Of a stretch of DNA of 64,000 bases, positions 12,030-22,965 are shown in pieces. Made by a program: the position numbers and the translations under genes. The notes under the pieces were generated by a model. That model saw nothing but the letters and a program-made list of their open reading frames with translations, had not been told where the DNA came from and made no database searches. Each line of letters opens with the position of its first letter. Within the stretch, counting starts at the first letter, position 1. The DNA is from Delphinapterus leucas (Eukaryota > Chordata > Mammalia > Artiodactyla > Monodontidae), in NCBI RefSeq assembly GCF_002288925.2, contig NW_022098026.1, positions 21,133,190 to 21,197,189 of the forward strand. Reading direction: 5' to 3'.

Positions 12030-12787
12030 TCTATTGTGCTTCACTTTATTGCACTTAACAGATGCTGCAAAATTGTCAGATGGTTAGTATTTTTTAGCAA
12101 CGAAGTATTTCTTTTTTAATTTAATTTTATTTTTTATACAGCACGTTCTTATTAGTTATCTATTTTATCCATATTAGTGTATACATGTCAATCCCAATCT
12201 CCCAGTTCATCACACCACCCCCACCACCACTTTCCCCCCTTGGTGCCCATAGGTTTGTTCTCTACATCTGTGTCTCTGTTTCAGCCCTGCAAACCGGTTC
12301 ATCTGTACCATTTTTCTAGGTTCCACATACATGCATTAATCTACGATATTTTTCTCTTTCTGACTTAGTTCACTCTGTATGACAGTCTCTAGATGCATCC
12401 ACATCTCTACAAATGACCCAATTTTGTTCCTTTTTATGGCTGAGTAATATTCCATTGTATACATGTACCACATCTTCTTTATCCATTCGTCTGTCGATGG
12501 GCATTTAGGTTGCTTCCGTGACCTGGCTATTGTAAATGGTGCTGCAATGAACATTGGGGTGCATGTGTCTTTCTGAATTATGGTTTTCTCTGGGTATATG
12601 CCCAACAAAGTATTTTAAAATTAAGGTATGTACGTTGTTTTTCAGACACACTGCACACTTAACAGACTATAGTATAGTGTAAACATAACTTTTATATGCA
12701 CTGGAAAGTGACTTCCTTTATTGCAACATTTTCTTTCTTGCTGTGGTCTGGAACCAAACCAGCAGTATCTCTGAGGTATGACTGTAT
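12030..12787 (+). mobile_element. Tigger1-type DNA transposon (internally deleted), interrupted by an L1
   Basis: The left part (12030-12110) reads tattgtgcttcactttattg and agatggttagtatttttta. The right part (12607-12787) has gtatagtgtaaacataactt, ttatatgcactgg and gtggtctggaaccaaacc. Both match the ends of Tigger1, a TcMar-type cut-and-paste transposon. The transposase centre is absent, as in its non-autonomous derivatives. The L1 at 12111-12603 sits inside it and is therefore younger. Confidence 0.75.
12111..12603 (-). mobile_element. L1 LINE 3' fragment inserted in the Tigger element
   Basis: On the minus strand this is the last part of ORF2 (encoding IKKMWYMYTMEYYSAIKRN) and the 3' UTR with an A-rich end. 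It is flanked by aacgaagtattt (12099-12110) and aacaaagtattt (12604-12615), the target-site duplication with one change. Confidence 0.88.
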
Positions 12788-13782
12788 TAAAGTTTGGTCC
12801 AGCATCTCTCATTCCCAATGTCATACTGGCTGAAATGACAGTTTTTTATGACTTAGAAGAGAATGGTGCAGAAACATTACCTCCTACAACTTTCTAGTCT
12901 GGCCTGCAGCAAGTAAGACTTTTTTCCAGCACTGGGCTTTCAACAGTAAGGACTATGCTGCCCTCCCCACTCTATGTACATATGCCCTAGAGAAAAAGAT
13001 GGAAAATGGGAACCTGCTTCTCCTGCTAGGTCTTGTTTTCATTTTGTAGATTTCTCACTACAAAAGATAAATATTCCTTTTCTAATCTGTTGTTCTGAGA
13101 ATTTTCAAACACTCAAAAGTTGAAAGTATTGTGCAATGGATGTATAGTCTTTACTTATACTCACCAATTCTCAACATTTTGCCACATTTGCTTATAAAGA
13201 TATCTTTTTATAAACCAACGAACGAAACAGTGATCCCTTTAATGCTAGAGGAAAAGTTAACTATAAAACCTTCATTATAGATGATACAGTGGTTTCCAAT
13301 GTTGTATATTTCTAAGGAATGTTCATCTTACATGCTAACTTTAGAACCAAAACTGTATTGTGTACTGTTTAACTCAAAAGAGTTCCTAACCTTTCTAACC
13401 TTGTGTAACTAAAAAGAGTCCCTGAAAATAGTTTCTAGAGACTGCTAATTCCTTCTCTGGTCATGTGTTCTTCAAACATACGGATGGTAGCAATCTGTTG
13501 ATTTTGGAACTTTACACATTAAAAGTGTATTGTTCATCACCTATATAAGAAATCTCTCCCTGAGATTTTCTTTATCTGCCTATTCTCTAAAAGAGATGGC
13601 ATTTAGGGATAAATTATTCATAAATAATAAATTATTATTAAATCTCAATTACAAATATGCTTAAACTAAATCACAGAGCAAACTGACTTAAGAAATTGTT
13701 TGGGTAATTAACATGGTTAGAAATTATAGTTATTAAGTAACACCTTTTTGTTACTCTGTTTTTGGAATAAAAGTTAAAAGTT
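12788..13782. other. Intron 2 stretch with one possible L1M fragment
   Basis: Positions 13090-13200 (accaattctcaacattttgc, cacatttgcttat) look like an old L1M fragment in minus orientation. No other feature was recognised. Confidence 0.45.
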
Positions 13783-14079
13783 GGACTTCCCTGGTGGCAT
13801 AGTGGTTAAGCATCTGCCTGCCAACGCAGGGGACACGGGTTTCAGCCCTGGTCCAGGAAGATCCCACATGCCGTGGAGCAACTAAGCCCGTGCGCCACAA
13901 CTACTGAGCCTGTGCTCTAGAGCCCGTGAACCACAACTACTGAAGCCCGCGCGCCTAGAGCCAGTGCTCTGCAGCGAGAAGCCACCGCAATGAGAAGCCC
14001 TTGCACCGCAACGAAGAGTAGCCCCCGCCCAGCAACGAAGACCCAACACAGCCAAACATTTTAAATAAATAAATATTTC
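13783..14079 (+). mobile_element. CHR-type SINE, long form
   Basis: It starts ggacttccctggtggcatag and ends near tttaaataaataaatatttc. It is flanked by aaaagttaaaagtt (13769-13782) and aaaagttaaagtt (14080-14092). Confidence 0.93.
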
Positions 14080-14092
14080 AAAAGTTAAAGTT

Positions 14093-14711
14093 AATTGTGG
14101 AATGACAATTTGTTTTGTAAATGTCACTTTAAATAATTAGGTCGATAAACTCCAAAGCTCCCCCTGAATTCTGTCCTCAAACGAAGCTAGCCAACCCTAT
14201 GTTTATCTAGATGCTTAGCGACTGACAGCATTCCCACCACTCCAGTTCTGGGAATAGGCCCCAGGGTTTCATATTGTTCTCTGAACACTGTCAAGGAGAA
14301 TTTCTGGATGCTTCTGTATCACAAGGCATTGATCCCCTGCTAGATTTGGGAGAGTGTACTGAGTGCATATTGAAAGCCTACAATGGAAGAGAATAACCTG
14401 AAATGACTCTGCTGTAGGTCTGGCACGAACCATCCTTGATTAATGGAAACTTGTGACTAATGTAGCAGAGCTGCTCTGGGCCAGAGTTTTACAGAGAAGT
14501 AGGAAGGTCTTGGAGTGAGTGAACAGAGCAATGTGTTAGGGAAGCAAAAAATTCCTTGGCTTCTGTTCTGAAGATGCTCCTATTCCTGCTCAGCCAATCT
14601 CTGTCATCTGACATCTATTTTTAGGGACCATCCAGTTGTTTGTATATTTAGTTTATGGAAAATAAGTGCAATATTTATTGATTTGAAAGGTTAACTCTAC
14701 AATGTTTCCTC

Positions 14712-14714
<3 letters not shown>
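14093..14714. other. Intron 2 stretch, no feature recognised
   Basis: No repeat or open frame of note. The base composition is less AT-rich than the surroundings. Conservation could not be judged from one sequence. Confidence 0.4.

Positions 14715-14760
<46 letters not shown>
14715..14760. repeat. (TA)n(CA)n compound microsatellite
   Basis: About 16 TA units run directly into about 7 CA units. Such compound dinucleotide tracts are commonly length-polymorphic. Confidence 0.97.
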
Positions 14761-14762
<2 letters not shown>

Positions 14763-14904
14763 CACAGAAATACATATTAAAAATGTTTAAACAGTACTTT
14801 GGTAGTATTTTATAGTATTAAAACACTTTCATGAATAGAATCTCATCTGTCCTCTCAACAACCCTGTGAAAAGGATGCCATCACCTCTAGATGAGGTCAC
14901 ACAG

Positions 14905-15150
14905 TTGTTGGAGGTTGATCAGGAAGCCTGTTTGTGGTCAAATTGACATGTTTCAGATCCCAGTTCTACCATTTCAAAGCTTATGTGACCTTGGATAGGT
15001 GTCTACTACTTTGAACCTCTGTTTTCTCACAAGTAAACTCGAAGGACATCACCTGTGTGTGTGTTGTGACAACAAGAGAACACACAGGAAGTCTAGCGCA
15101 TAGTTCCTCCCTCCAGCAGGCACCTGATAAATGTTCATTCTCTTCTCTTT
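14905..15150 (+). repeat. MIR SINE
   Basis: The core ccagttctaccatttcaaag, ttatgtgaccttggatagg and ctctgttttctcacaagt follows MIR, closing with cctgataaatgttcatt. It is diverged. Confidence 0.7.
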
Positions 15151-15333
15151 CAGGAAAACAAGATTTTATGAGAAAGCCTGATATAAGTATTATGTAAGTA
15201 GTATTAAGTCTAAAATCTAGGACAGTATTCCCAAATTCTCAGTTATAATTAGAGCACATGCAAAACACGTTCAGGCCACTCAACTGTGAGCTAGAGATGG
15301 CAAACAAAAGAGAAAGTTAAAACTAAATGAACA

Positions 15334-15657
15334 GGGCTTCCCTGGTGGCACAGTGGTTGAGTCCTCCTGCCAATGCAGGGGACACAGGTTTGAGCCCTGG
15401 TCCGAGAAGATCTCATAAGCCGCGGAGCAACTAAGCCCACGCGCCACAACTGCTGAGCCTGCACTCTAGAGCCCGTGAGCCACAACTACTGAAGCCCATG
15501 CACCTAGAGCCCGTGCTCTGCAACAAGAGAAGCCACCGCATTGAGAAGCCTGTGCACTGCAATGAAAAGTAGCCCCTGCTCGCCGCAACTAGAGATAGCC
15601 CGCGCGCAGCAATGAAGACCCAACGCAGACATAAAAAAAAAAAAGAAAAGAAAAAAA
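15334..15657 (+). mobile_element. CHR-type SINE, long form
   Basis: It starts gggcttccctggtggcacag and ends in an A/G-rich tail. It is flanked by aaactaaatgaaca (15320-15333) and aaactacatgaaca (15658-15671). An oppositely oriented SINE begins only about 415 bp away. Confidence 0.93.
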
Positions 15658-15671
15658 AAAACTACATGAAC

Positions 15672-16060
15672 AAATGGACTGATCAAATCTGCAACTAAGA
15701 ATCTGGAACTTAAGTCAGGCCTTCGGCATCCCTTCCGGCAGTCAATCTAGGCTACATCAGATAAAAACTAAATACACGGAAAGCTGCTAAGTGTACCACT
15801 GACACCAATGGAAAAAAATCAGTTTTTGTCACACAAATATGAGCACTATGATGGCCTATAGTGAACCCCATTGGGAGAAATGAATGAACACAAAATGTTA
15901 TTCAATTCCAACTGTGACCCTGTGATACTGCTAAAAGGGCGGGGGTTCAACAAAATGGTTAGAACTCAAAGGAAAACCATAATGGAACCATCATCTTTTA
16001 ATAAGGATACATGACAACAAGAAAGAAAAAGCACACCATAATAAGACTGCATATTACACG
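15672..16060. other. Intron 2 spacer between two inverted SINEs
   Basis: The 389 bases carry no recognised feature. They would form the loop if the flanking SINEs paired in RNA. Confidence 0.5.
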
Positions 16061-16071
16061 CCCCCCCCCCC

Positions 16072-16277
16072 TTTTTTTTTTTTTTGCGGTACGCGGGCCT
16101 CTCACTGTTGTGGCCTCTCCCATTGCGGAGCACAGGCTCCGGACGCGCAGGCTCAGCGGCCATGGCTCACGGGCCCAGCCGCTCCGCGGCATGTGGGATC
16201 TTCCCGGACCGGGGCACGAACCCGTGTCCCCTGCACCGGCAGGCGGACTCTCAACCATTGCGCCACCAGGGAAGCTC
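16072..16277 (-). mobile_element. CHR-2-type SINE, short form, next to a C11 tract
   Basis: On the plus strand it reads as T14, then gcggtacgcgggcctctcac, and ends ccaccagggaagc, the reverse complement of a short CHR copy. An uninterrupted run of 11 C (16061-16071) abuts the poly-T. A target-site duplication (acacgcc/acaccc) is possible but not clear. Confidence 0.92.
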
Positions 16278-16844
16278 TACACCCGCTTTTGAACAGAAAA
16301 GCTGAATTGTCCTGGTCTTTTGCTCAGTGTGTGTTTACAGCTGTGTCAAACAAACATTCTGAAGATGCTAAGAGGTTCTATTATGAACTGACTGTATCCA
16401 GAGTGCTTTAAGTGAAGAGTGGAAATAACAAAATGTGTTGTTTCAGGTGAATACTTGAATGCTGTCTCCCACTCAAAATGGAAAGTGTGCTGGACATCAA
16501 GTTATTCCTGAGGCTCCTGAGTTTACATTAGAGAGAGAAGAGATACGTATAAAGCAGGTTTTTCTATTTAATTTTCTTGCAAGAAAGGCAGTTGATGAAA
16601 GGAGGATCACGGATGGATGGAAGTTACACACACCTTGATTAACATGTAAAACGTGCAGGTAAATTACACCCTTTCAGCACATGATTCCTGGTACCTGAAT
16701 GCCAGGCACTGTGAGGATACAGAGGTCATATCATACATGAAAATGTGTTACTGAAATGACAGTGGACCTAGAAACTCTGATCTAGGTAGGAGTAGCAGAA
16801 TATGTTTGGCTGCTTCAGTGTCATGGTAGTACTACTAGGAAGTG

Positions 16845-17045
16845 ATTCAGCTATATATATAGACAAATCTGGACTTACATCCTAGCTCCAGTGCTTAAAA
16901 CTGTGTGACAGTGACTAGCTGATAAGCCTTTGACTCTTTTTCCTCATTAGTACCATTTTAGGACCTTCTGTGTAGATTATATATTTGAGTTACATAAAGT
17001 AGTGGCACACACTTGGTGATCATCAAACAATATGTTTCTCCTTAA
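16845..17045 (+). repeat. MIR SINE, diverged
   Basis: The region atcctagctccagtgcttaa, aactgtgtgacagtgacta and tctttttcctcattagt follows the MIR core, with a weak 3' part. Assigned by pattern. Confidence 0.6.
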
Positions 17046-17169
17046 CCCTCAGGCATTAACTTCTTTTTTCTCCCTCCCCCCAACTTCTCCTTCCTTTCTG
17101 GAGGATCCCAAGGAATGAGAAGTGCTTTGAAGAACCTTCTCTGTGAGACAGGGGAAGGTTAATGGTCCT

Positions 17170-18068
17170 TCAGAAACTTAAGTTCAGGTAATTGTAGATA
17201 TTCTTTCTTGATTCTGCACCCAAAATCGACAGTTTCGTTTCGTAAACGTTAGTGTTGCAATGAGGAATCTAAAACCCTATCAGTGCACTTTTTTGTTATC
17301 TATGTTACATTAAAATCCACTGGTCTGTCTTGTACTTTGAACGGATCTTTTACCCATGCATGATCTTGAACTATCGTGCATTAGTCATTTGGAAAATACT
17401 GGTTCACTAAGTTATGCAGATCTTCCAAATGTTGACACAGTTCATTATACAGTGTAAGAGTTGTATTTGTCAAGCTCACAGTGGCAGATACAAGGTTTCC
17501 AAAATTCTGCATTTTGTTTGGGAAACTCTTAACTTTTATTGATTGGCAACGAGTACTGTCACTTGTCTTCCTTGAAGCGATAAGCTCACTTCAGTCATCT
17601 CTGAGAAAACATTTGCCAAATTCCCAAGGCTGAAAACCCGTAGTTTATCCATCCTGTACCATGAAAAAAGTAGTTTGTTCAACTCTCAACTTAAAGAAAA
17701 GCGCATGTAAGACTGTCTGAGACAACCATCAAATACTATATGCAGCATAAGTGCTTTACACAAAATGGATACTAAGACACATACATTAAAGGGTGGAGAC
17801 TTACGTGAATTAGTGCAGTGCTTCCTCAAAGGTATCTTTAAGTGGAACTGGCTTGCTTTCTTCTTTAACTGTGAGTATACTGCAGTTAAATGCAATGACT
17901 ACTGTACCCTAAGACACCAGCAGTTTTACTCATCATTGGTTTTGGTACCATCAGTGCAAATGTCAACAGAGTGAAAAATGCAAATAAAGACTATGTATTA
18001 TCATGAAAATAGTTTTGAAAGGAATGGGGACTCCCAGGGGCCCATAGATCACATGTTGAGAACTGCTG
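17170..18068 (-). pseudogene. hAT-Charlie transposon relic with decayed transposase (ZBED5-like C-terminal part)
   Basis: On the minus strand the element begins with an hAT-type end (cagcagttctcaacatgtga, 18068 leftwards). Further in, frames encode LANVFSEMTEVSLSLQGRQ (roughly 17620-17560) and then, after a frame change, LYNELCQHLEDLHNLVNQYF (near 17450-17390). After stops follow HAWVKDPFKV and, near 17260-17200, RIKKEYLQLPEL. These blocks, in this order, match the C-terminal half of hAT-Charlie transposases, the family from which ZBED5, FAM200 and GTF2IRD2 proteins were domesticated. Several stops and at least two frame changes make it non-functional. The far end of the element could not be placed. 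Confidence 0.65.
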
Positions 18069-18084
18069 TTAAAGAGGATAGTGA

Positions 18085-18235
18085 GGGCTTTAAGTCAGAC
18101 ATGCTAGAATTCATAGCCTAACTGCAGTGTGGTAGCTTCGTGACCTTTTAATGTCTCTAAATCTCAACTGCCTTATTTCTAAATGGGGACTGTAATGTAC
18201 GTGGCAAAATGATACAGTATTGCTTACTAAGTGAG
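18085..18235 (+). repeat. MIR SINE fragment
   Basis: The stretch gctagaattcatagcctaac, cttcgtgaccttttaatg and cttatttctaaatggggac follows the MIR core. Confidence 0.6.
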
Positions 18236-18526
18236 AGGCTTTCCCCCACGGAGGAAGGAAGGGAGACGATAAACTACGATAAACCCAAATGGTGTGGTTG
18301 GCTTAGCCTTCAATTTAAGTGAACTTAATCAACAATTTTTCAATGAAATGCAAGAAATTCATTTTGGAAAAAAGCAAAACTGATATTATCTCAGACAGCA
18401 AATATTAATTAACATGGGAAAAAATCCTGGAAATAAAGCTGCTACAACTCGATTAAATTTTACCAACTACAAATGGAATAGGTATATTCTCACTGGCTTA
18501 CCAGTTTTTGTCCTAATACCATAAAG

Positions 18527-18741
18527 CAGTGGTTCTCAATCGGGAGCAGTTTTACTCCCCAGGGGACATCTGGCTACCTCTGGAGACATTTTTGGTTGTC
18601 ACAACTCGGGAAATGCCACTGGTATCTAGTGAGAAGAGGCTAGGGTGCTGCTAAGCCTCCCACAATGCACAGCAGACAGTCTTCCACAACAAATAATTAT
18701 CCAGCTTCAATGTCAACAGTGCTGAGGTTAAGAAATCCTTG
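18527..18741 (+). mobile_element. MER20 hAT-type DNA transposon, full length
   Basis: It starts cagtggttctcaatcgggag, contains ggagacatttttggttgtca and acaatgcacagcagacagtc, and ends gaggttaagaaatccttg. This is the full MER20 consensus order at about its usual 219-bp length. MER20 copies serve as hormone-responsive enhancers in placental mammals. Nothing here shows such activity for this copy. Confidence 0.9.
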
Positions 18742-20640
18742 CTATGAATCTTTAAGCAACATAAAGCGGGGGAAAAAAAACAAAGAAGAAAATTCAACAA
18801 GGACCAGAAGCTTATTGTAAAACCTTCTAAACTATCTTTTAAAATGGAGCAACTGCCCTACTGAGGTAGCTGTAAATATTCTTTGATTCAAGACAAGTCC
18901 AAAAAGAGATTCAAAACAGAGCTGAGGCCAGGGACTATACAAGTTTAGTGATTAGCTTGAGTTAGTAATTTACTTTTATTTTTCCCTCTAGCACTAGCAC
19001 TAAGAGGTGATTTTTACACATTAAAGTCACCTGCACTTTTCTTATCTTTGTTCATTAGGAAAAATGTAAATACTCAGCTGCACACACCAGGTGATTATAT
19101 TTTCTGACTGCCCATTTATCCCTGCATTAGCTGAAGGATTACTGATTTGTTTGATAATAAGCTATGGAATAGTTTTCAAATCAAATAGAAAAATACTCTG
19201 GGGGAAGGCTTTCACAATATTTCTGTTAAATGGTTTTAGCAGAGTGCATTTTATCTTATTTAGCAAGCCGAAAAAAAAAAAAAAGACTGATTAATCTCTT
19301 TGCTTTGCATTTGTTGAGCGAAGTTTCTATTGGTTTTAACTTTAGGTGCCTACTAAGACAGTTTCCTCAAACTATGCATCATTTATACTCACTCATCTTA
19401 GGGAGGAGGTTAGAGCAACAACGCCTGTACTGTAAAGCTGTACTGTAGTGTCCAGGAACATTTTCAGTAAAGGATGACTGTTGGAGGAGATGTCTTTTTT
19501 TAGATCTCTGAGACACCAATGGCCTGTCATTTAACATCTCTGCACTTAGTTTCCCTGTCTGTAAAATGAAGGTGTTGAATCAATAAACTCCAAAGAAGCT
19601 GTCACTATTTCCCAAGGTAGGGGTAGGAAGTAGGCAAGAATAATATATTTGGGTCTGTGAAAGACTTCTTTGGACCTGTATTTTTATTTATATGAAGAGA
19701 GAATATGGTCACCCTATCTATATGCTCCTTTCTTAAAGTCTAATCTAACGTGTTTTCCTCTGTGTTTCTTTCTCTCTGGAAGGATCAGTCCTCAGTCTAG
19801 TGACTGTGCTGGGTAACTTAGTTCCTAAGGGATGAAATCTTGTTTCATGTTTTCAGTTCCATTTGCTCAGGCCTGCACTGAGGGACATGAGTTTCAATGA
19901 AAGGAGGAGTAATGGTGTTCTAGTAACAGAACACCAAGACCAAGAGTAAGTAGCAAGCACAGTGAGGAAAAACCTTTTTTCATTACATCGTTATTTCTAG
20001 AATGAAGACCTGATTTTGTTCTACCTGATGCTTTCTTGCTTCCTAAGAGCACACAAGAATAACTATGATTTAGTACATGCAGAATTAAGAATGTGACATC
20101 TTCAAATAAGGCAAGAACAAAATTTTTGAGCTTGAATCTCATTTGTGATTAATTTTTAAAAATGTCCTTTCATGACTTGCTTTTTCTCATATACCACTGT
20201 ATTTGTAGTTTTACTTGGGTTTTAGTTTTAGGGAGTGGGGTGGTAATACCTTGTCTTCCTCTAGTGCTATTCAGTAGGTAACTTAGGAGTCAGGTCCCAC
20301 AGCTGAATGCTGTGGTTATTATAATTATTTGTAATTCCATTATAAGCTTTAATTGGGGCTTGTACCTGCATCTTTTGTATTTTGTACATTCAGTTATTTG
20401 GACTTTCGGAGTCCTCTTTGGTTTGTCCTGTGTGTCTACTTTGTAGATTTCACCAACTGTGGTCTATTTTGGGTTTCTACTTTAATTTAGAATAGTGTTA
20501 AGTTGATGGTTTGTATTTTATTTCATTTCACATTAGTTTGAAGGAAATTATTTAATTTTTGGATTCTGGAATTTTGATCATTTACTGTAATTTGTAATAT
20601 AACTGCTGTGAAATGCTTGACAAGAAACAAACACTGTGCA
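18742..20640. other. Intron 2 stretch, mostly unassigned
   Basis: The only recognised item is a short MIR-like core at 19490-19600 (tagtttccctgtctgtaaaa). The open frames are short and not protein-like. Confidence 0.45.
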
Positions 20641-20699
20641 TTTCCACCTCAACTACAACCACCACATATTTCTAAATATCTTACTCTGTTCTCAGAGAG

Positions 20700-21560
20700 A
20701 GACCTGACTTCCTCTCACTATACTTAGTAACCCTTAGTACTTAGTTGCCAATTCCAACCCTTTTCCACATCCTATTTATTATTCCCTATGATGTACCTTT
20801 TCCCTTTCTGTCCACTCTGCCTCCATCTTAATGCACGTCTTCCCTCACCTCTTGCCTTAACCACTGCAGTGGCTTATACTAAGTAGTCCTCCTCGCTCTG
20901 GCTGCTTCTCTTTCCATTATGTCCCCTACAACGCTAAAACTCATTTTTCTCATCATGATTAAAAATCTCCGAGGCTCTTCCGTGTTAATAAGCAGTTCAA
21001 GCCCAACATGGTCCACAATCTGGTTCCTCTTTCTTTCTCCAATTATATGCCTTCCCACTCCTCTACACGAACCATTTGGTTTCTTTAACACCTTAGAGAT
21101 CCTATATTCTACAAATATTTATTTTTTATTTAATATTTATTTTATTTCTTTGGCTGCGCCGGGTCTTAGTTGTGGCACATGGGATCCTCCTCATCATGTG
21201 TGGGATCTTTTTCAGTTGCGGCATGAGGGATCTAGTTCCCTGACCACAGATCAAACCCAGGGCCCCTGCATTGGGAGCGCAGGGTCCCATCCACTGGACC
21301 ACCAGGGAAGTCCCTCTACAAGTATTTATGAAGGGACTACTATGTGCCTCATTTCCCTCGAAGCTTGTCCTAAGATCTTTTCTTCCAGGCTGGAGTGTCT
21401 GCCGTGGCCTTTCTGATCCAAGACAACCTCTAGACTCCCTTAAACACTGCCATGTAGCACTTTCCACATGGTATCTTTTGATTTATATTTCCATCAATAA
21501 TTCCTTTTAGGTAGGGTCCATGTCTTAGGCCTCTTATATCACCAGCATCTTGTTACAGTG
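20700..21560 (+). repeat. L2 LINE 3' part, split by a SINE
   Basis: 20700-21108 has the L2 text tcttgccttaaccactgcag, atctccgaggctcttccgtg and acaatctggttcctctttc. 21330-21560 resumes with gtagcactttccacatggta and ccatgtcttaggcctctta. The SINE at 21124-21314 sits between them. A 165-codon open frame over this region is fortuitous. Confidence 0.6.
21124..21314 (-). mobile_element. tRNA-Glu-derived SINE inserted in L2
   Basis: On the minus strand it starts gggacttccctggtggtcca and ends in an A-rich tail. It is flanked by tctacaaatatttat (21109-21123) and tctacaagtatttat (21315-21329). Confidence 0.9.
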
Positions 21561-21689
21561 TCCAGTATATGTTATTTTATTTAGCTTACTTATATGTTAC
21601 GTCTTTTTATATTCTGCAAAAGAATTTGAGGCAGCTAACGTGTTAACTGTACTATGGGTACAATCTCATAAACATCTATCACCTCACTA

Positions 21690-21915
21690 CTACTAGGAGC
21701 TACTCTGCAAGCTCTTTCTTTATATACATTATCCCCTTTAATCCTCTCCACAAACGTGCGAGGTGGGTGCTGTTTTCAGTGTTTTACAGATGAGGAAGCA
21801 GGTTTAGAGAAGCTGACTTGCCTACAGTGACACAAAGTCACTGTAGCAAAGTCAGGATTCAAATGCCTAGCTTCCTGACACCAAAATCAGCGTTCTTAAC
21901 CAGTATTCCACCTCC
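21690..21915 (-). repeat. MIR SINE
   Basis: In reverse orientation: tttacagatgaggaagcagg, cagtgacacaaagtcactgt and ttcttaaccagtattccacc. Moderately preserved. Confidence 0.75.
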
Positions 21916-22549
21916 CTCACTACAATAAAGTGGCAAAACTGAGACGATGAGGTAGATCTAGGTCTTCAAATTGAGGGATGAATTGCCTTCTACTTTGAGG
22001 GCTGTGGTTTGATGTCTCAGTGATATACAGCAAAAGGAAGCAAATTCCCTGTGCCTGCTTCCAAACATGATCTGCAAAAGATTTTTGGCCAAATAAGGAT
22101 TGCCAGAGCAGGTCAAATAGGTAAAAACAATTGCCTTATAATTGTGCGACAGTCTGTGTGTATCATTTGAAAATTTAGTCAAACTAATGTATATCTCATA
22201 CTGTACAATTAGCACAATTCCTACTAAGATGTTTATAAAATCAAACAAAATGCAGAACAGCTGTGTCTACATTCATTTTTATTTTAGTATAAAGGAAAGA
22301 ACAAAACCCTCAAAACCAACCTGAATTTGGTCTAAAGCCACATACTCCCACCTTCAGTCAAAAGCCAAGACTTGATTCTAAATTAGATTAGATTCTTAAA
22401 TTAGTATGAGAACTTCCTCACTGATATACATTTCCCTCAGGTTTAGATGATGATGCTCTCACTTCACACCCTGATTCTTAGATATCCACTGAAACAATTT
22501 AAAGGAATAATTTAAAGTATTTATATACAGTGAGAACATTGGTGAACTT

Positions 22550-22643
22550 GTCCCTAGAAGAGGAAGGAAGAAAGGAATAAGAAATTAGTCTCTGGAATGA
22601 TGTAAAGGTTACTGATTCCTTTCTTCCTTCCTCTTCTAGGGAC
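22550..22643. other. Perfect 29-bp inverted repeat with 36-nt loop (intronic hairpin)
   Basis: Arm 1 (22550-22578) begins gtccctagaagaggaagg and arm 2 (22615-22643) ends ccttcctcttctagggac. I compared all 29 positions and found no mismatch. The loop is 22579-22614. Arm 1 is almost all purine and arm 2 almost all pyrimidine. The flanks share no further symmetry, and no transposon family or flanking duplication was recognised. In the NR3C1 pre-mRNA (minus strand) it would fold into a 29-bp stem. Confidence 0.9.
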
Positions 22644-22774
22644 GTCTGCAGTGCAGGCAGTTAGATGAAAAATTTAAGACTGGGAAGGTTTTCAGGTAGG
22701 TGGAACAAACACTCCCATCATAGTAATAATCGTATTGGACACCAATTGGTTGACTTTTAGTTCTACAAACCAAG

Positions 22775-22965
22775 ATCCATGGCTAAGTACTTTAATAAAT
22801 GTATTATCTCAAATAATCCTTACCACTAGTCCATTTTACAAATGAGAATACAGAAATTAAGCCAGGTGTTTGGCCAAAGTCGCATCAGCACAATCTGGAT
22901 TTGAATTCAGCACTGTCTGATTCCAGAATCCAGGCTCCTTACCCTCATCACTGTGTTATGTGGCA
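22775..22965 (-). repeat. MIR SINE
   Basis: Reverse orientation MIR: attatctcaaataatcctta, ccattttacaaatgagaata and gattccagaatccaggctcc. Confidence 0.7.

Noticed and set aside
13783..14079. tRNA-like A and B boxes in the SINEs as possible tRNA genes
   Set aside because: The tRNA-Glu-like heads do not form a full cloverleaf and are the known promoter part of CHR SINEs.
20919..21416. 165-codon plus-strand open frame
   Set aside because: It runs across an L2 fragment and an inserted SINE. The peptide in the middle is the antisense of the SINE, with no domain and no gene signals.
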